This document shows positions 36,801-42,198 of a stretch of 64,000 nucleotides of DNA, piece by piece (positions within the stretch are counted from its first letter, which is position 1; each line of letters opens with the position of its first letter). Source of the DNA: an uncultured Coprococcus sp. (lineage in GTDB: Bacteria; Bacillota; Clostridia; Lachnospirales; Lachnospiraceae); the NCBI GenBank assembly GCA_934277375.1, contig CAKQTZ010000009.1:32000-95999 (forward strand), written 5' to 3'. Both the position numbers and the translations under genes were made by a program. The notes under the pieces are model-generated. The model made no database searches and had not been told where the DNA came from. It saw nothing but the letters and a program-made list of their open reading frames with translations.

Positions 36801-39063
36801 CATTTTCAACGATCTTGGCTGTAGTTGAAAAATTGCCCTTACCGAACAAAATAAGATTATATGTTCCCGGGTCTGCAGGGAATTTATCAACTGTATATGA
36901 AAATATGTAATCTTTAACTTCTTCAAGCTCATGGCCGTGATACAAAACTGTTATATCCGGTTTTATCGGATCTCCGGTATATTTGTATACAGATCTGTTG
37001 ACCTTGACTATGATATCCGGATCCGAGAATCCCTTTGTCTTTATCCTGAACGTCTTGCTTATAGTTCCGGCATACTGGCCTATACCTGTTATCTTCAAGG
37101 TTCCATTCTTAGAAGTGTTCAGGTTTTCTCCATATTCAACAGTATAATCCGTATTCTCAACCAGGGTGTAATCATTGTAGGTCAGTGTAAAATCCGGCTT
37201 TATCTGATCTCCGGTGTATGTCTGTGCCGTGATCTCTGACATGGTAACATCATTCATGCTTATCTTGCTTGTAGATATGGTGAATTTGCCCGTTGCAGTG
37301 CCCTTGAAATTTCCAATTCCCTCTATAGTTATAACCGCAGAGTCTCCAAGTTCCGTATTGTTGCTATAAGACTTTATCTTATAGTCTTTTCCATTTACAA
37401 GGGTTGTTCCCGAATATGTAACCGACGAAGGTTCCGGTTCTACCGGCTGTCCGGTATACTCTGCCGGATCGCACTTTATGACTGCATCAGATATATCCCT
37501 TGCCACTATATTAAATTCAAATGTCCTGGTACCTGTGTAGTTGCCATATCCCTTCAGCGTCATTGTATGTGATCCGACATTGAAATCATTTGAGTCTCTG
37601 TACGCCGCGTAATCCACCACATAATCACTGTATGTCTTGGTAGAAACCAGGGTCTTGTCAAGTTCCTCATCCCTCACAACTATACTTGGAACTACAGCCT
37701 CCGGCTTATTGTTTATAGTGTCATACACTGCATCGCCAGCCTTTATAGTCATGTGCTCTACGCTTCTGGGAAGGATCTCAAACTCCACTGTCTTGGAACC
37801 CACATACTTTCCCTTTCCCGAGATAGTCACTGTGGCCATACTGTTCTTGGATGTGGCATTCTTGTTATTGCTGTATATTCCCACAGTGTAGTCCACGCCC
37901 TTTGTGAGTGTCTCACCGTTGTATGTTACCACTGGTTCAGGTTTCTTATATGTATCGTCATATTCAAAGGTGCCCGGTATAGTCACCTCCGCATCCGATA
38001 TCTTTCTGGTATCACTTCCGGCCTCAACGATCTGGAACGTCTTCGTTATTGTTCCAGGAAATCTTTTTGGCGCTCCTGTAATAGTTATCGTTGCTGTTCC
38101 AACCCCTGTGTTGTTTGAATATTCGACAGCATAATCGTAATCAGTTTTTCCAACCCCTGATGATTCCTGTCTATACAGGCTCTTGCCGTTGCTCTTATCT
38201 ATAACATCAACATTCGGTTCTATCGGATATTCTGAATACTCAAATGTGTCGCCCTCAAGCACGACATCAACCGTCTGCTCATCGAGCTTTGACGCCGTTA
38301 TTCCGTAATATATATAGTAGCCATCGTCTCCTCCGATCTTATAGTTAGGCGACAGTGAAGTTACTATGATTCTCGGACCATTGCCATCGGTCTCTGGAGT
38401 AGCATCAGATGCCTCATCAGTATTATAATACTCGACCTCATAATCCTGTCCTTCCACAAGGAATTCTTTTGATGAAGACGATGAAGACTTCTTGATATAA
38501 ACCTTTGGCGATACTCCGCCAGCCTCATACTTATACGTCGGATAATTCGACGTGCTGTATTTGTTTGCAGCTGCCGTTCCATTCAGATAGAATCTGGATG
38601 CACTATTTATAGTAATCGGTTTTATCTGAAATGTAGCTGTCAGGGTTCCTGTACAGTTCATCTCCTCATTACCTGTTACTATGACCGTAGCAGTACCTAC
38701 ATTTATATTATTGAGATATTTCACGGTATATTTTTGTTTATCAAGTACCGTGTTCGTCTTACTTTTCACCTTCATCGATGTCAGTTCCAACGGTTCTCCT
38801 GAATAGGTCCTTCCGGTAGGCGCACCAGTATTTATCGTGTACCCATCTGCTTCCAGATCTATCACATCGTCCGCAGCTATCACCGCGGTCTCCTCGTCAT
38901 CTGAAGCGTAGGCATCCGTCGGGGTTGCCACCCTCTCCTGTGTCTGTGCGGCAAAAGCCTGCGCCAGTCCCCCTATGACTCCATCTCCCTGGAACACCAC
39001 GGATAGCGCCATGATGAACGCCATGACGAATGCCATCACTCTTCTTCCATAATTCCTTCTCAT
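21850..39063 (-). CDS. Giant secreted repeat protein (about 67 YTG Ig-like modules plus four FnIII domains)
   Basis: A 5737-residue surface protein of roughly 600 kDa. Residues 1-40 form a signal peptide (MRRNYGRRVMAFVMAFIMAL, cleavage near AQAFAAQT). It is followed by about 67 tandem modules of 75-90 residues with the pattern YTG-x-x-I-x-P ... G-T-D-Y-x-V-x-Y-x-N-N ... ITG-x-GNYTG ... F-x-I, resembling MBG/YDG-type Ig-like adhesin repeats. The first five are degenerate. From about residue 1100 the modules fall into blocks of six or seven with distinct position signatures, repeated every 1.6 kb of DNA. The C-terminus (about 5370-5736) has four FnIII-like domains (ITWKKVSGAQSYKVYRY and similar). 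No sortase motif is present, so anchoring is probably noncovalent or by wall binding. It has its own promoter, and the ATG follows GGGAG. Adhesion or a surface-layer role is inferred. Confidence 0.9.
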   Translation of the reverse strand: MRRNYGRRVMAFVMAFIMALSVVFQGDGVIGGLAQAFAAQTQERVATPTDAYASDDEETAVIAADDVIDLEADGYTINTGAPTGRTYSGEPLELTSMKVKSKTNTVLDKQKYTVKYLNNINVGTATVIVTGNEEMNCTGTLTATFQIKPITINSASRFYLNGTAAANKYSTSNYPTYKYEAGGVSPKVYIKKSSSSSSKEFLVEGQDYEVEYYNTDEASDATPETDGNGPRIIVTSLSPNYKIGGDDGYYIYYGITASKLDEQTVDVVLEGDTFEYSEYPIEPNVDVIDKSNGKSLYRQESSGVGKTDYDYAVEYSNNTGVGTATITITGAPKRFPGTITKTFQIVEAGSDTRKISDAEVTIPGTFEYDDTYKKPEPVVTYNGETLTKGVDYTVGIYSNNKNATSKNSMATVTISGKGKYVGSKTVEFEILPRSVEHMTIKAGDAVYDTINNKPEAVVPSIVVRDEELDKTLVSTKTYSDYVVDYAAYRDSNDFNVGSHTMTLKGYGNYTGTRTFEFNIVARDISDAVIKCDPAEYTGQPVEPEPSSVTYSGTTLVNGKDYKIKSYSNNTELGDSAVITIEGIGNFKGTATGKFTISTSKISMNDVTMSEITAQTYTGDQIKPDFTLTYNDYTLVENTDYTVEYGENLNTSKNGTLKITGIGQYAGTISKTFRIKTKGFSDPDIIVKVNRSVYKYTGDPIKPDITVLYHGHELEEVKDYIFSYTVDKFPADPGTYNLILFGKGNFSTTAKIVENAYTITAPSGDMTKLEFEDIPDQYYTGEDIVPDLTIVYDGSYTLKKDTDYTVKEIHNNRNVGTATITVEGAGSYKDLEKTLEFRIVAKPLDKCVISGIDDEYSYAMGDAIEPYVTITNGNVELKQDVDFTVTYANNVNVTDEPEVRIEAKSENYEGQIIRTFKITPVNIVKSCSTNRNNLAVTQYYTGDPITPSVSVYRMWQGSRKDLVADTDYEVVYGNNTEVGEQGSITITGIDNFTGKMTVTFPIAKREIRDCDVEAIPDQQWTGEEIKPDVVITNHGRKLTPDEDYTVTYSKNVDVGTATATIKGLGEHYTGTHTLQFTITKEFVNIENNDKLVLEGLEDQTYNFGDAVTPDFTLSYDGETMTSGDYDYAFDNNTDVGEASLTVTGKGKYSGTVRYTFAIKAYDISEDKLVLSIGAAEYTGKEIKPVPAAINVDGENKVIDFTGFDVTYGENTEVGTGSVTITSKKGGNCTGSLTQTFVIYKKDITGAKVEAEDVTYTGEEQKPAVTVTCKDGTVVPKDSYTVAYTDNKEAGTAKIIVTAKEESNYGGEAEGTFRIKALDLGLAEIAEVENQIYTGDEIKPAVSVVYNGEALVPDKDYEISGYKNNTNVTTGSVKAEITVKGIGKYEGTQTVKFDILPAPIDGAVVDGYEDSVTYTGAAIGFESLSVTVDGRTLVNGTDYEVKYENNTNASTDDKNAKIIITAKDGGNYTGEVSREFTILPKSIEECEVGQIDGQIYTGSALNPDVVVKDGSRTLVSGTDYSVSYKNNTAVTTTDSPAVATITGKGNYAGSVQRTFAISKQIIDISGAEITITDKGPFVYNFGSSIEPSVSVMLGGKKLDAAAYTVSYKNNTNAGEASIIITGNDEYTGTASTTFRIQQFDVSKCTLVLESDAYEYTGSQISPAVTAIMAGDKEIAVGKDFSTVYSGNTNVGTGKVTLTARTGSNYTGSVSGSFTITAVNIENAEITVADQTYTGTELTPLVTVKLGGKTLTRGTDYEVSFKNNINAGTAQVIVNGTGNYAGTASSRFEIAAKLISSADVSAPAQVYTGSELEPEVTVTMDGSVIPASEYDVSYSNNTEKGTAVITVTGKHNYRGTASGAFTISAMDISGCLAAYDKSVAYNAQEQEPVVVISNGDIQLEKDTDYDVTYKDNRNVTTADRKAQIIVTGLGNYSGQRTLTFDITAADIEDALITGVSEGVQYTGTEISLSGYELRTDAEILKEGRDYIVTYENNTEVGKATITFTGAGNYKGSVARTFMITRADIVGCTVDQIQGQIWTGSEVKPDVVVRNGDVVLKQDVDYTVAYEDNTDVTDSARVIITGKGNYFGERTEYFTISREVVDINEAAVAKIKTQVYALGQEIRPSVTVVYSGMTLKEGEDYTLTYKNNVNVGTASVEITGKGYYNNTKTVSFTISAFDVSAGMLILDSDSVVYTGSAVCPEVTEIRLADTVITDLDSFDVIYEKNVDAGTATVTVKAKENSNYTGSLNAEFTITRADLSKAIVKADDVVYQNKAVETDVTVILNGKTLVPDQDYEVTFSENTNAGVGKVHVAGIGNYTGSVDAEFNITKKSITGADVEVADQVYTGSGITPEVKVTLSGTELKADVDYTVEYDKNINVGTAVVVVTGQGNYKDSVQGSFRITAAQIAGAEVSDIDDEIYTGEEIRPAVKVTLKDGTELSAGSDYDITYADNINVTSDETKARVIITGKGSYTGVIRKEFNILPKNISGAEISGYSEVLSYTGKNVTFDGLVVEDNGHVLINETDYTVTYTGNKDVTKNDGTYFTVTGKGNYTGSQKMLFVIEQKDLSECEVHDIGSQEWTGKAVEPDVVIKNGSVQLVNGIDYSISYEFNTAPTTDKVKAKAVITGQGNYKGTVTKEFIIARELTDISKADIADIEDQTYAFGREIKPAIKVSYNGTELKQGTDYTVVYYDNVNAGTARVVITGIEGYNKTAEKTFQIRPVDISGALVTLKDTSLVYTGKELKPAVVQLSVPDGSDTQIINVLTDFITTYNKNTDAGTAEVLVSAEKCVNYTGTARGEFIITKMSIADAVIETGLAEYSGATVIPEVKVVLGERELKQGVDYTVSGKNNVDAGENALITVTGTGNYTGVRERKFEILPRSIADGECTIPDQVYTGADITPDVTLKVGTAILVSGKDYTVSYEDNRNVTTEEKKASAIIKAIGNYTGKLVVPFEITAREITAENVEDIEAQEYTGSQIRPSVVVKIGDTVLAEGRDYDVTYSNNVDKTDSAKAVVTGKGNYKGQVTKLFEICGASIAGADVSGIADSVVYTGKAIVFDGLKVMVNSNELKAGTDYTVDYENNINVTTSTGKAYVVIKGIGNFGGVLRKAFDITPKSLESCTVDDIGGQIYTGKEVTPEITVRDGGIILKNGTDYTLKYTNNTQIGDSAEVIVTGKGNYTGKLTATFAIAKEVFDISLAEIGEIENQYYNFGEEITPDVTVTLPGKNLKKDEDYRVIYTSNTDAGMAVVTVRGINQNKGEATKKFRILPIDITNAKIALENNSYEYTGNAVAADVSSLTVVRENEERVLTELGAFTIVCSDNVNVGDAELAVRADGKNFTGSTSVSYKIVPASMARAEVTVDSAVYTGKAISPVCHVVLDGKTLAEGIDYTVTASGNVNAGKTAVAVISGKGNYTGSKKQQFTIAARKLSGAVVTAKSAEYTGQPVSTDVTVVLDGITLKPDVDYTLSYSDNVRATTGISRAQVTVTGKENYTGSTKGEFVINPKDIAKLSVDEIPAQSYDGEPVRPDVTVRDGDVILEEGTDYTLEYENNENVTTNAVVTITGCGNYTGKIQKTYVIGAYSIADADVSGVSETVVYTGDSVTFSDISVRVGGRTLQENSDYTVSYENNINVTSNDQKAYVVISGTGNYAGEVRIAFAITARNIARCIVEPVGGQIWTGSEIRPKVVVRDGARVLISGKDYTVSYKNNTDRTDRAEILIEGIGNYRGSTGTTFTIAASVVDISKAVISPVEEQYYDFGRAIEPEVTVTYDGRVLTRNEDYELVYINNTSEGTATVQVNGINKNTGSVSTTFSILPVDISKAVVDLAGDSYEYTGQAVRPSVTSVTVKRGDREETVTSMEAFKVTYSNNIDAGAAQVTVTAKKSSGFTGSVSAAFEITQADMSGARITADDAEYTGKPVTTECTVILDGVRLVEGRDYTTVYSNNVNAGKAALITVKGAGNYKGEASVHFAISAKNISKAEVKVAEAVYTGDALTPAVSVVVDGITLKENVDYTINYSNNTDATTETSKASVVVRGTGNYEGTAIKTFDIAAKSLTGAVVNDIPTQRYTGLEIRPEVKVALGGKMLAAGVDYTITYENNIAVSDAAKVTVTGKGNYTGTIVKTFAIQNVTLDMAEITGVPKSVVYTGREITLTGIKVTIDGKELLEDEDYTISYSNNTNVTTKAEVIISGAGNYSGQVKRTFQITAKNIGACSVDAVNGQVYTGKAVTPAVTVRDGSKILTAGTDYKTAYSNNVNVTTSASMAVITITGTGNYTGSCSARFAISKKVEDISKATIGKVSDQLYNCGQQIKPSISVALAGKTLVNGTDYALVYVNNIDEGTATVIAKGINAYSGSVSTTFNIKALDISSAVIALGSGKYTYTGAAIKPDVTSLTVTRAGKKIVVTELDNVEIEYASNINAGTGTVTVTGLAGEGFTGSVKKTFTITGAPIDSAQISIDDGMYTGSEVKPSYTVTLNDKTLIEGTDYRVTFSNNMNVTNAAVIQVTGINNYTGTKSEKFAITPRSLADAVVTVDTARYTGQHLTPAVRVTLGSQTLEEDKDYTVVYSNNIDVTTDEDKAEVKITGIGNYTGTTAWEFDITPRDISYVTVSDIGKQSYTGSPIRPRLTVTDGEKSLKVGTDYTVTYRNNTDVTGSATVIIAGKGNYEGTVSRTFEIVAADISNAVVTGMSDSMTYTGRDITFAGLRVTYADRVLSAGTDYTVSYSGNRNMTDKAVVRILGNGNYTGSIIKSFAITRRNINDCSVGEIPGQAYTGQKIEPEITILFDDVTLVEDVDYEIAYSNNTEPTDAQNLAKAVITGKGNFAGEIEREFTITKNPSSIMNADISAIPDQVFAKKKIEPEVTVEYGQTKLVAGKDYRVSYANNYNAGTATVTVSGYGDYVGKQIVTFRINKRPVSDLSAQLTKSRMTYTGKAMTPGVEAIADSDGAFVLNDEEIAGFTVKYKDNVNAGTARAVITAGKSSNYSGSITAEFEIDRASIEDAEVDVEDVEYTGHAVIPDVAVTRNGIVLSEDDYTVKCDNNTEVGVADMVITGKGNYTGTITAKFAVKARSIRNCSISYNASAVYTGEPITPEVTVRNGSVVLVEGEDYVLSYDMNTQVTSRAKIVITGIGNYRNSVTRYFAINRRSMAGAEVEGITGKTFTGNQITQNIKVILDGETLKRGTDYTVKYADNVHAGTATVTISGVGSYTDTIKKSFVISRIDISKTSVVTGIPAEAVYTGSAIKFNSIKVTWGNKVLKAGTDYVVSYKNNSNVSVNRTNKASCIVKFIGDYRGSVTRQFKIKAYDISKVSVTASPVNNIVYTGKQIMPKVTVKMGNTVVNSSQYQVRYSNNIKPGIATITVTGVNNFYGTRRLTFNISPAKMTKVTYTGASALTASIKWDSVPYVTGYTVYRYDETSKKYVTVGSTSGTAYTVKNLSAGKNYKLAVAAYVKTSGGKVLYGQQLTVNVATKTGKVTDLKCTAKTDKTVTITWKKVSGAQSYKVYRYDSKSKKYVSAATVKSSDNKLVIKNLSAGTTYKFRVNAYRSAYGKALESDGVEISVLTKPAAVTGLKVKSRSNGSITMKWNKVSSADGYIVYRYTGKTFKRIKTITSKNSVTFISSGLTAGTEYKYRVASYKKNGKTVLEGGYAGISDITLPVAPVVTAKAGSKKAMLAWRRVKGANGYVVYMSTSKKGTYKRIATLNSAKKVRYTKTKLKKGKTYYFKVRAYKRYKGKTYFSSYSTVRTAKVK
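24530..34400 (-). repeat. Six-fold 1.6-kb super-repeat inside the giant gene
   Basis: Modules with a Y-x-(F/L/C)-G-x-x-I-x-P opening (YNFGSS, YALGQE, YAFGRE, YNFGEE, YDFGRA, YNCGQQ, then a degenerate FAKKKI) recur near 34335, 32715, 31090, 29450, 27812, 26170 and 24535. Exactly seven modules separate each pair. The second module of every block is longer and has a Y(E/T)YTG core. This shows duplication of whole seven-module blocks rather than single modules. Block boundaries are approximate. Confidence 0.8.
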
Positions 39064-39135
39064 AAATTACTCCCTGCCTTTCTTTTTGTAAATATCGCAC
39101 TCTATAAAACCGTATAAATGCCCTATTTATATGGA

Positions 39136-39164
39136 ATTTTACCAAAAATCAATGTGTTATTCAA
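39136..39164 (-). promoter_or_regulatory. Promoter of the giant surface gene
   Basis: Minus strand TTGAAT (39159-39164), 17 bp, TAAAAT (39136-39141). It lies between the terminators of the APQTG gene and the giant gene's ATG (39063), with a leader of about 65 nt. Confidence 0.6.
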
Positions 39165-39183
39165 TTACTTTTATGAATAATTC

Positions 39184-39275
39184 ACTTAAAAAGAGCCGAT
39201 CACCGTCGTGGCCAGCTCTTTTCTCCTATATACGACAAAATGGATCGCCATGCGGCAATCCATTTTGTGTCGTTG
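39184..39275 (-). terminator. Terminator region after the APQTG gene
   Basis: Two hairpins in sequence on the minus strand. The first is ACAAAATGGAT / ATCCATTTTGT (39233-39275). The second is AAAAGAGC / GCTCTTTT (39188-39223), followed by T residues. The second has the usual terminator form; the first may be a processing or attenuation hairpin. Confidence 0.65.
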
Positions 39276-39291
39276 TATTTAATTTATCTGA

Positions 39292-39978
39292 TTATTTCTT
39301 TATCTTCTTTACAGATACAGCCACAGCAGCAAGTGCGATCACTCCCATTCCGATATAAAGCGGAAGTGCATCTCCGGTCTGTGGAGCCTTGACATAATCC
39401 GGCTTCTGTTCCTCAGTTGAAACAGACTCTGTAGAAACCGCCTCAGTAGTTACATCCTCACTGCCAGTCTTCCCGGTGGTTGCATCCTCCGTCATATCTG
39501 CAATATTTATCTCATCCTTTACAAATATAGCAATCTGTCCCTCAGACGGGAACTGTACCTCCAGGACGTCATCCGACACAGTGTACTTTATATTACTCCA
39601 ATCACCGCCGGTAGGAAGAAATCTTACCTGGACTGTCATATCACTTGTAAGAGACGCTCCTCTTATCTCAGTCATCTCCGCATCCTGGAAATCATAATCA
39701 TCTATGGCTGTAACTGAAAATACCGCCAGAGTTGAATACCCTGCAAGTGAACTGTCCCCCAGAACCTCAGCCGGTGAATCTCCCAGCATAAGATTACTTA
39801 TATCCTCTATTGATGTGTCTGCCTCAGATATGAGCACATGCGACGAATCTGTCACATAATTGTCATCCGGACTGTTATTTGCAAATGCAAAAGTTCCAGA
39901 CATCAGCATAACTGCCAGCGCAGCAACACATGCCATGCCTTTTCTTATATGGCTCTGTACTTTTCCCATGTTTTTCAT
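39292..39978 (-). CDS. Small secreted sortase substrate with APQTG motif
   Basis: A 228-residue exported protein. An N-terminal signal peptide (MACVAALAVMLMSGTFAFA) precedes a beta-rich domain of about 120 residues (YSTLAVFSVTAIDDYDFQDAEMTEIRG...TVQVRFLPTGGDWSNIKYTV) and a Thr/Ser/Glu-rich stalk. The C-terminus has the three-part sorting signal: APQTG, a hydrophobic helix (PLYIGMGVIALAAVAVSV) and a KKIKK tail. Ala replaces the usual Leu of LPXTG. A sortase gene lies 120 nt upstream, so it is probably the natural substrate of that enzyme. The ATG follows GGAGG. The domain between is not recognised; it may be a small pilin or a cell-wall linked cap. Confidence 0.8.
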   Translation of the reverse strand: MKNMGKVQSHIRKGMACVAALAVMLMSGTFAFANNSPDDNYVTDSSHVLISEADTSIEDISNLMLGDSPAEVLGDSSLAGYSTLAVFSVTAIDDYDFQDAEMTEIRGASLTSDMTVQVRFLPTGGDWSNIKYTVSDDVLEVQFPSEGQIAIFVKDEINIADMTEDATTGKTGSEDVTTEAVSTESVSTEEQKPDYVKAPQTGDALPLYIGMGVIALAAVAVSVKKIKK

Positions 39979-40034
39979 TTATATACCTCCACTCCTTGTC
40001 AGGATTCTTTTTCCCTGATCCCTGTTTATTTCAC

Positions 40035-40063
40035 ATAATATCATCTGTCTCAGGCTCCGTCAA
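40035..40063 (-). promoter_or_regulatory. Promoter of the APQTG gene
   Basis: Minus strand TTGACG (40058-40063), 17 bp, TATTAT (40035-40040), about 57 nt upstream of the ATG at 39978. Confidence 0.6.
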
Positions 40064-40098
40064 TTGTGCAATTTAACCTTAATTGCATATCACATACA

Positions 40099-41094
40099 TT
40101 ATTCATACTTTATTTTGTCCCTTAAAACAGCCTGCACGAGCCACCTTTTTCCATCCATTCCACAACATGTTGAAAGTGTCAATATACGACTATCAACATC
40201 TATCTTCTCGTCATTTTTCACAGTGCCCGTGTCAAAATTCCCGTCAAATATATTGTCAAGATATGTCTGTCTCACGTCGAGCATTCCAAAATCATTGTAT
40301 GTAAATATATGTCTGTCATCTGTCCTGTAGGCCGCAAAAACCTTATAACAAATCACCGCATCCGGCAGATATATGTATACATTCCTGTTTGTTTTCCAGA
40401 AATCCTCATTCTCATAATTGTGCAGAGTCTTGAACATGGTTCCACTGCTCATATTATGTCCGTATATAACCGTATTAAAATCCACGAATTTTTTGCTGTT
40501 TGCGCAATCCATGAACACAGATCCATCCGGACTGTACTCACGGTAAGCATCGTGCGTGAGATAGTAGGAATTATCATCCCCCTGCATGACCGGATAATCA
40601 ACATCTGTTCCCGGGATGTACACCCACGCACATATATCCGCATTTACCGCCTGCAGCTTTGCGAAATCAACATTCACATCTGGATATGTCTCTCCTGAAA
40701 ATTTTCGTTCCGACAAAGTTGTCTCCTCCGATGTATTCTCATTTTTATCATCAGTACTATAATCGACGTACGATCTTAGAGTTTCATTCACCTTCACACT
40801 CCTGTAATGCGCCGTGATATGTCTTACCGTGAGTACCACGCACACTGCAAGCACACACAGGGCTGACACCAACACGACTTTCCACACAGCTTCATGTGTA
40901 CGGTCAGGCTCCGGCTCTGATATTTTTTTGTCCTCTGTATTCTCCGCATGCTGATCAGATATGGTTTCTTTGATCTGTGAATGCGCCGTTTCTGTATCTA
41001 TATTTTGTCCGACAACAGTCTCCGCAAGCGCAATTGCCTCCGCAATCCTTATCTCAAGATCATCCTGTTCATCATTGTCAGCCATACTGCCCAT
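40099..41094 (-). CDS. Class B-like sortase
   Basis: A 331-residue membrane transpeptidase that should cleave a sorting signal and link the substrate to the cell wall. A cytosolic acidic N-terminus is followed by one transmembrane helix (WKVVLVSALCVLAVCVVLTV near 70-90), an extracellular stalk, and the sortase barrel. The catalytic set is His in VIYGHNMSSGTMF, Cys in LTLSTC, and Arg in GKRWLVQAVL. The LSTC form and the barrel opening (NADICAWVYIPGTDVDYPVMQGDDN) fit class B-type sortases rather than housekeeping class A. The chosen ATG overlaps the LCP stop as TGATG, so the two are translationally coupled. Preferred motif unknown; the neighbouring substrate has APQTG. Confidence 0.88.
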   Translation of the reverse strand: MGSMADNDEQDDLEIRIAEAIALAETVVGQNIDTETAHSQIKETISDQHAENTEDKKISEPEPDRTHEAVWKVVLVSALCVLAVCVVLTVRHITAHYRSVKVNETLRSYVDYSTDDKNENTSEETTLSERKFSGETYPDVNVDFAKLQAVNADICAWVYIPGTDVDYPVMQGDDNSYYLTHDAYREYSPDGSVFMDCANSKKFVDFNTVIYGHNMSSGTMFKTLHNYENEDFWKTNRNVYIYLPDAVICYKVFAAYRTDDRHIFTYNDFGMLDVRQTYLDNIFDGNFDTGTVKNDEKIDVDSRILTLSTCCGMDGKRWLVQAVLRDKIKYE

Positions 41095-42116
41095 CACTCC
41101 ACCTCTCTATAGAAAACATCAAGAATCATGTCCGTCATCTTCTTATCATCAACTTTATACTCATCATAGTATCCTGTGCGGTCATATCTGCCCGGGAGCT
41201 CATATATATCATCCTGTGACAGGCTCGATCTACTATACTTCCACGCCAGATATATAATCTGCATTTTTGTCAGGTCTGTGCTTATATACGGCATCATCTG
41301 CTTGTACATACCGGTGATCTTCCATGGTTTTCTTCTTATTTTTTCTCTCAGGATATCACTCAGCCCAAGGATGTATTGTTTCTGCCTGTCCATTCTCGGT
41401 GCATTTGTGCCAATCTCACTGGATTTGCTGTCCCTTTCCGTCACATAATATACAGCCTGTTCATCAGTCAGTGTAACCACTTCTCCCTCTGTTATCCCTG
41501 CCTTTTCAACGTCCTGGATAACTGTGACCGTCACTCCGCCTGCAACACTGTTTAGCACTCCTATGCCGTCAAAATCCAGCGACACACATGCATGAACCGG
41601 AATTCCTCCCAAAAGCTGTGACACCGAATCACTCACAAGTTCCCGGCCTTCAGCCGGGTTACGACCATATGCAAAGGAAATCGCTACCTGTATGTCCTGT
41701 GTGGTTATATATTTATGTGCTACACCAAACACCTTAACCGGAGCTATGGTGTCTCTGTTTATATCTATGCACTTTATCTCTCCAGTTGCTGTATTCATCA
41801 CTAGCAGAACCAACATATCAGCCTGTCCCACATCACTGTCCGCGCCTCTGGAGTCAACACCGACACACAGGATGTTGATATTGTTATCTTCATATTCGTA
41901 AGTTTGTCCCTTATACCGCACTGTTCTCCCGTTATCCACGGTCGTAGCTGCAGCAATATCCGGATATACACCGGCCTTCCCGTCTCTGATGCTCTGCCCG
42001 GACTGCGCCACCTTCCAGATGCCGGCCGTCACAACGACTACTATGACAGATGCCACCGCTGCTATCACCCATATTTTCTTTTTTCTGCTACCGTCAGCGC
42101 TTTTTTTCATACACAC
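41094..42116 (-). CDS. LytR-CpsA-Psr (LCP) family cell-wall glycopolymer transferase
   Basis: A 340-residue protein with one N-terminal transmembrane segment (IWVIAAVASVIVVVVTAGIW) and an extracellular LCP domain that attaches teichoic acid or capsule-type polymers to peptidoglycan. Conserved arginines and aspartates appear in ILCVGVDSRGADSDVGQADMLVLL, INRDTIAP and APRMDRQKQYILGLSD. The start is uncertain: GTG at 42116 or ATG at 42110, both after GAGGAAAG. The gene begins only about 18 nt after the U-tract of the glyA terminator and no promoter is visible between, so it may rely on readthrough. It is coupled to the sortase downstream. Confidence 0.88.
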   Translation of the reverse strand: MCMKKSADGSRKKKIWVIAAVASVIVVVVTAGIWKVAQSGQSIRDGKAGVYPDIAAATTVDNGRTVRYKGQTYEYEDNNINILCVGVDSRGADSDVGQADMLVLLVMNTATGEIKCIDINRDTIAPVKVFGVAHKYITTQDIQVAISFAYGRNPAEGRELVSDSVSQLLGGIPVHACVSLDFDGIGVLNSVAGGVTVTVIQDVEKAGITEGEVVTLTDEQAVYYVTERDSKSSEIGTNAPRMDRQKQYILGLSDILREKIRRKPWKITGMYKQMMPYISTDLTKMQIIYLAWKYSRSSLSQDDIYELPGRYDRTGYYDEYKVDDKKMTDMILDVFYREVE

Positions 42117-42133
42117 ATCTTTCCTCAGTTATC

Positions 42134-42161
42134 AAAAAACGGCACGGACTGATCCGTGCCG
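42134..42161 (-). terminator. Terminator of glyA
   Basis: A 9-bp GC-rich stem (CGGCACGGA / TCCGTGCCG, 42140-42161) with a 4-nt loop, then TTTTTT on the minus strand. Very strong form. Confidence 0.9.
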
Positions 42162-42198
42162 CCATAATACATATATATACTCATCCTGTATCCGGAAA

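Noticed and set aside
21850..39063. Plus-strand reading frames antisense to the giant gene
   Set aside because: They are mirror frames of the repetitive codons, lack ribosome binding sites and show the same low-complexity repeats in reverse.
42162..42198. Riboswitch or T-box near glyA
   Set aside because: The leader of glyA is only about 30 nt and the downstream gap holds just the terminator.
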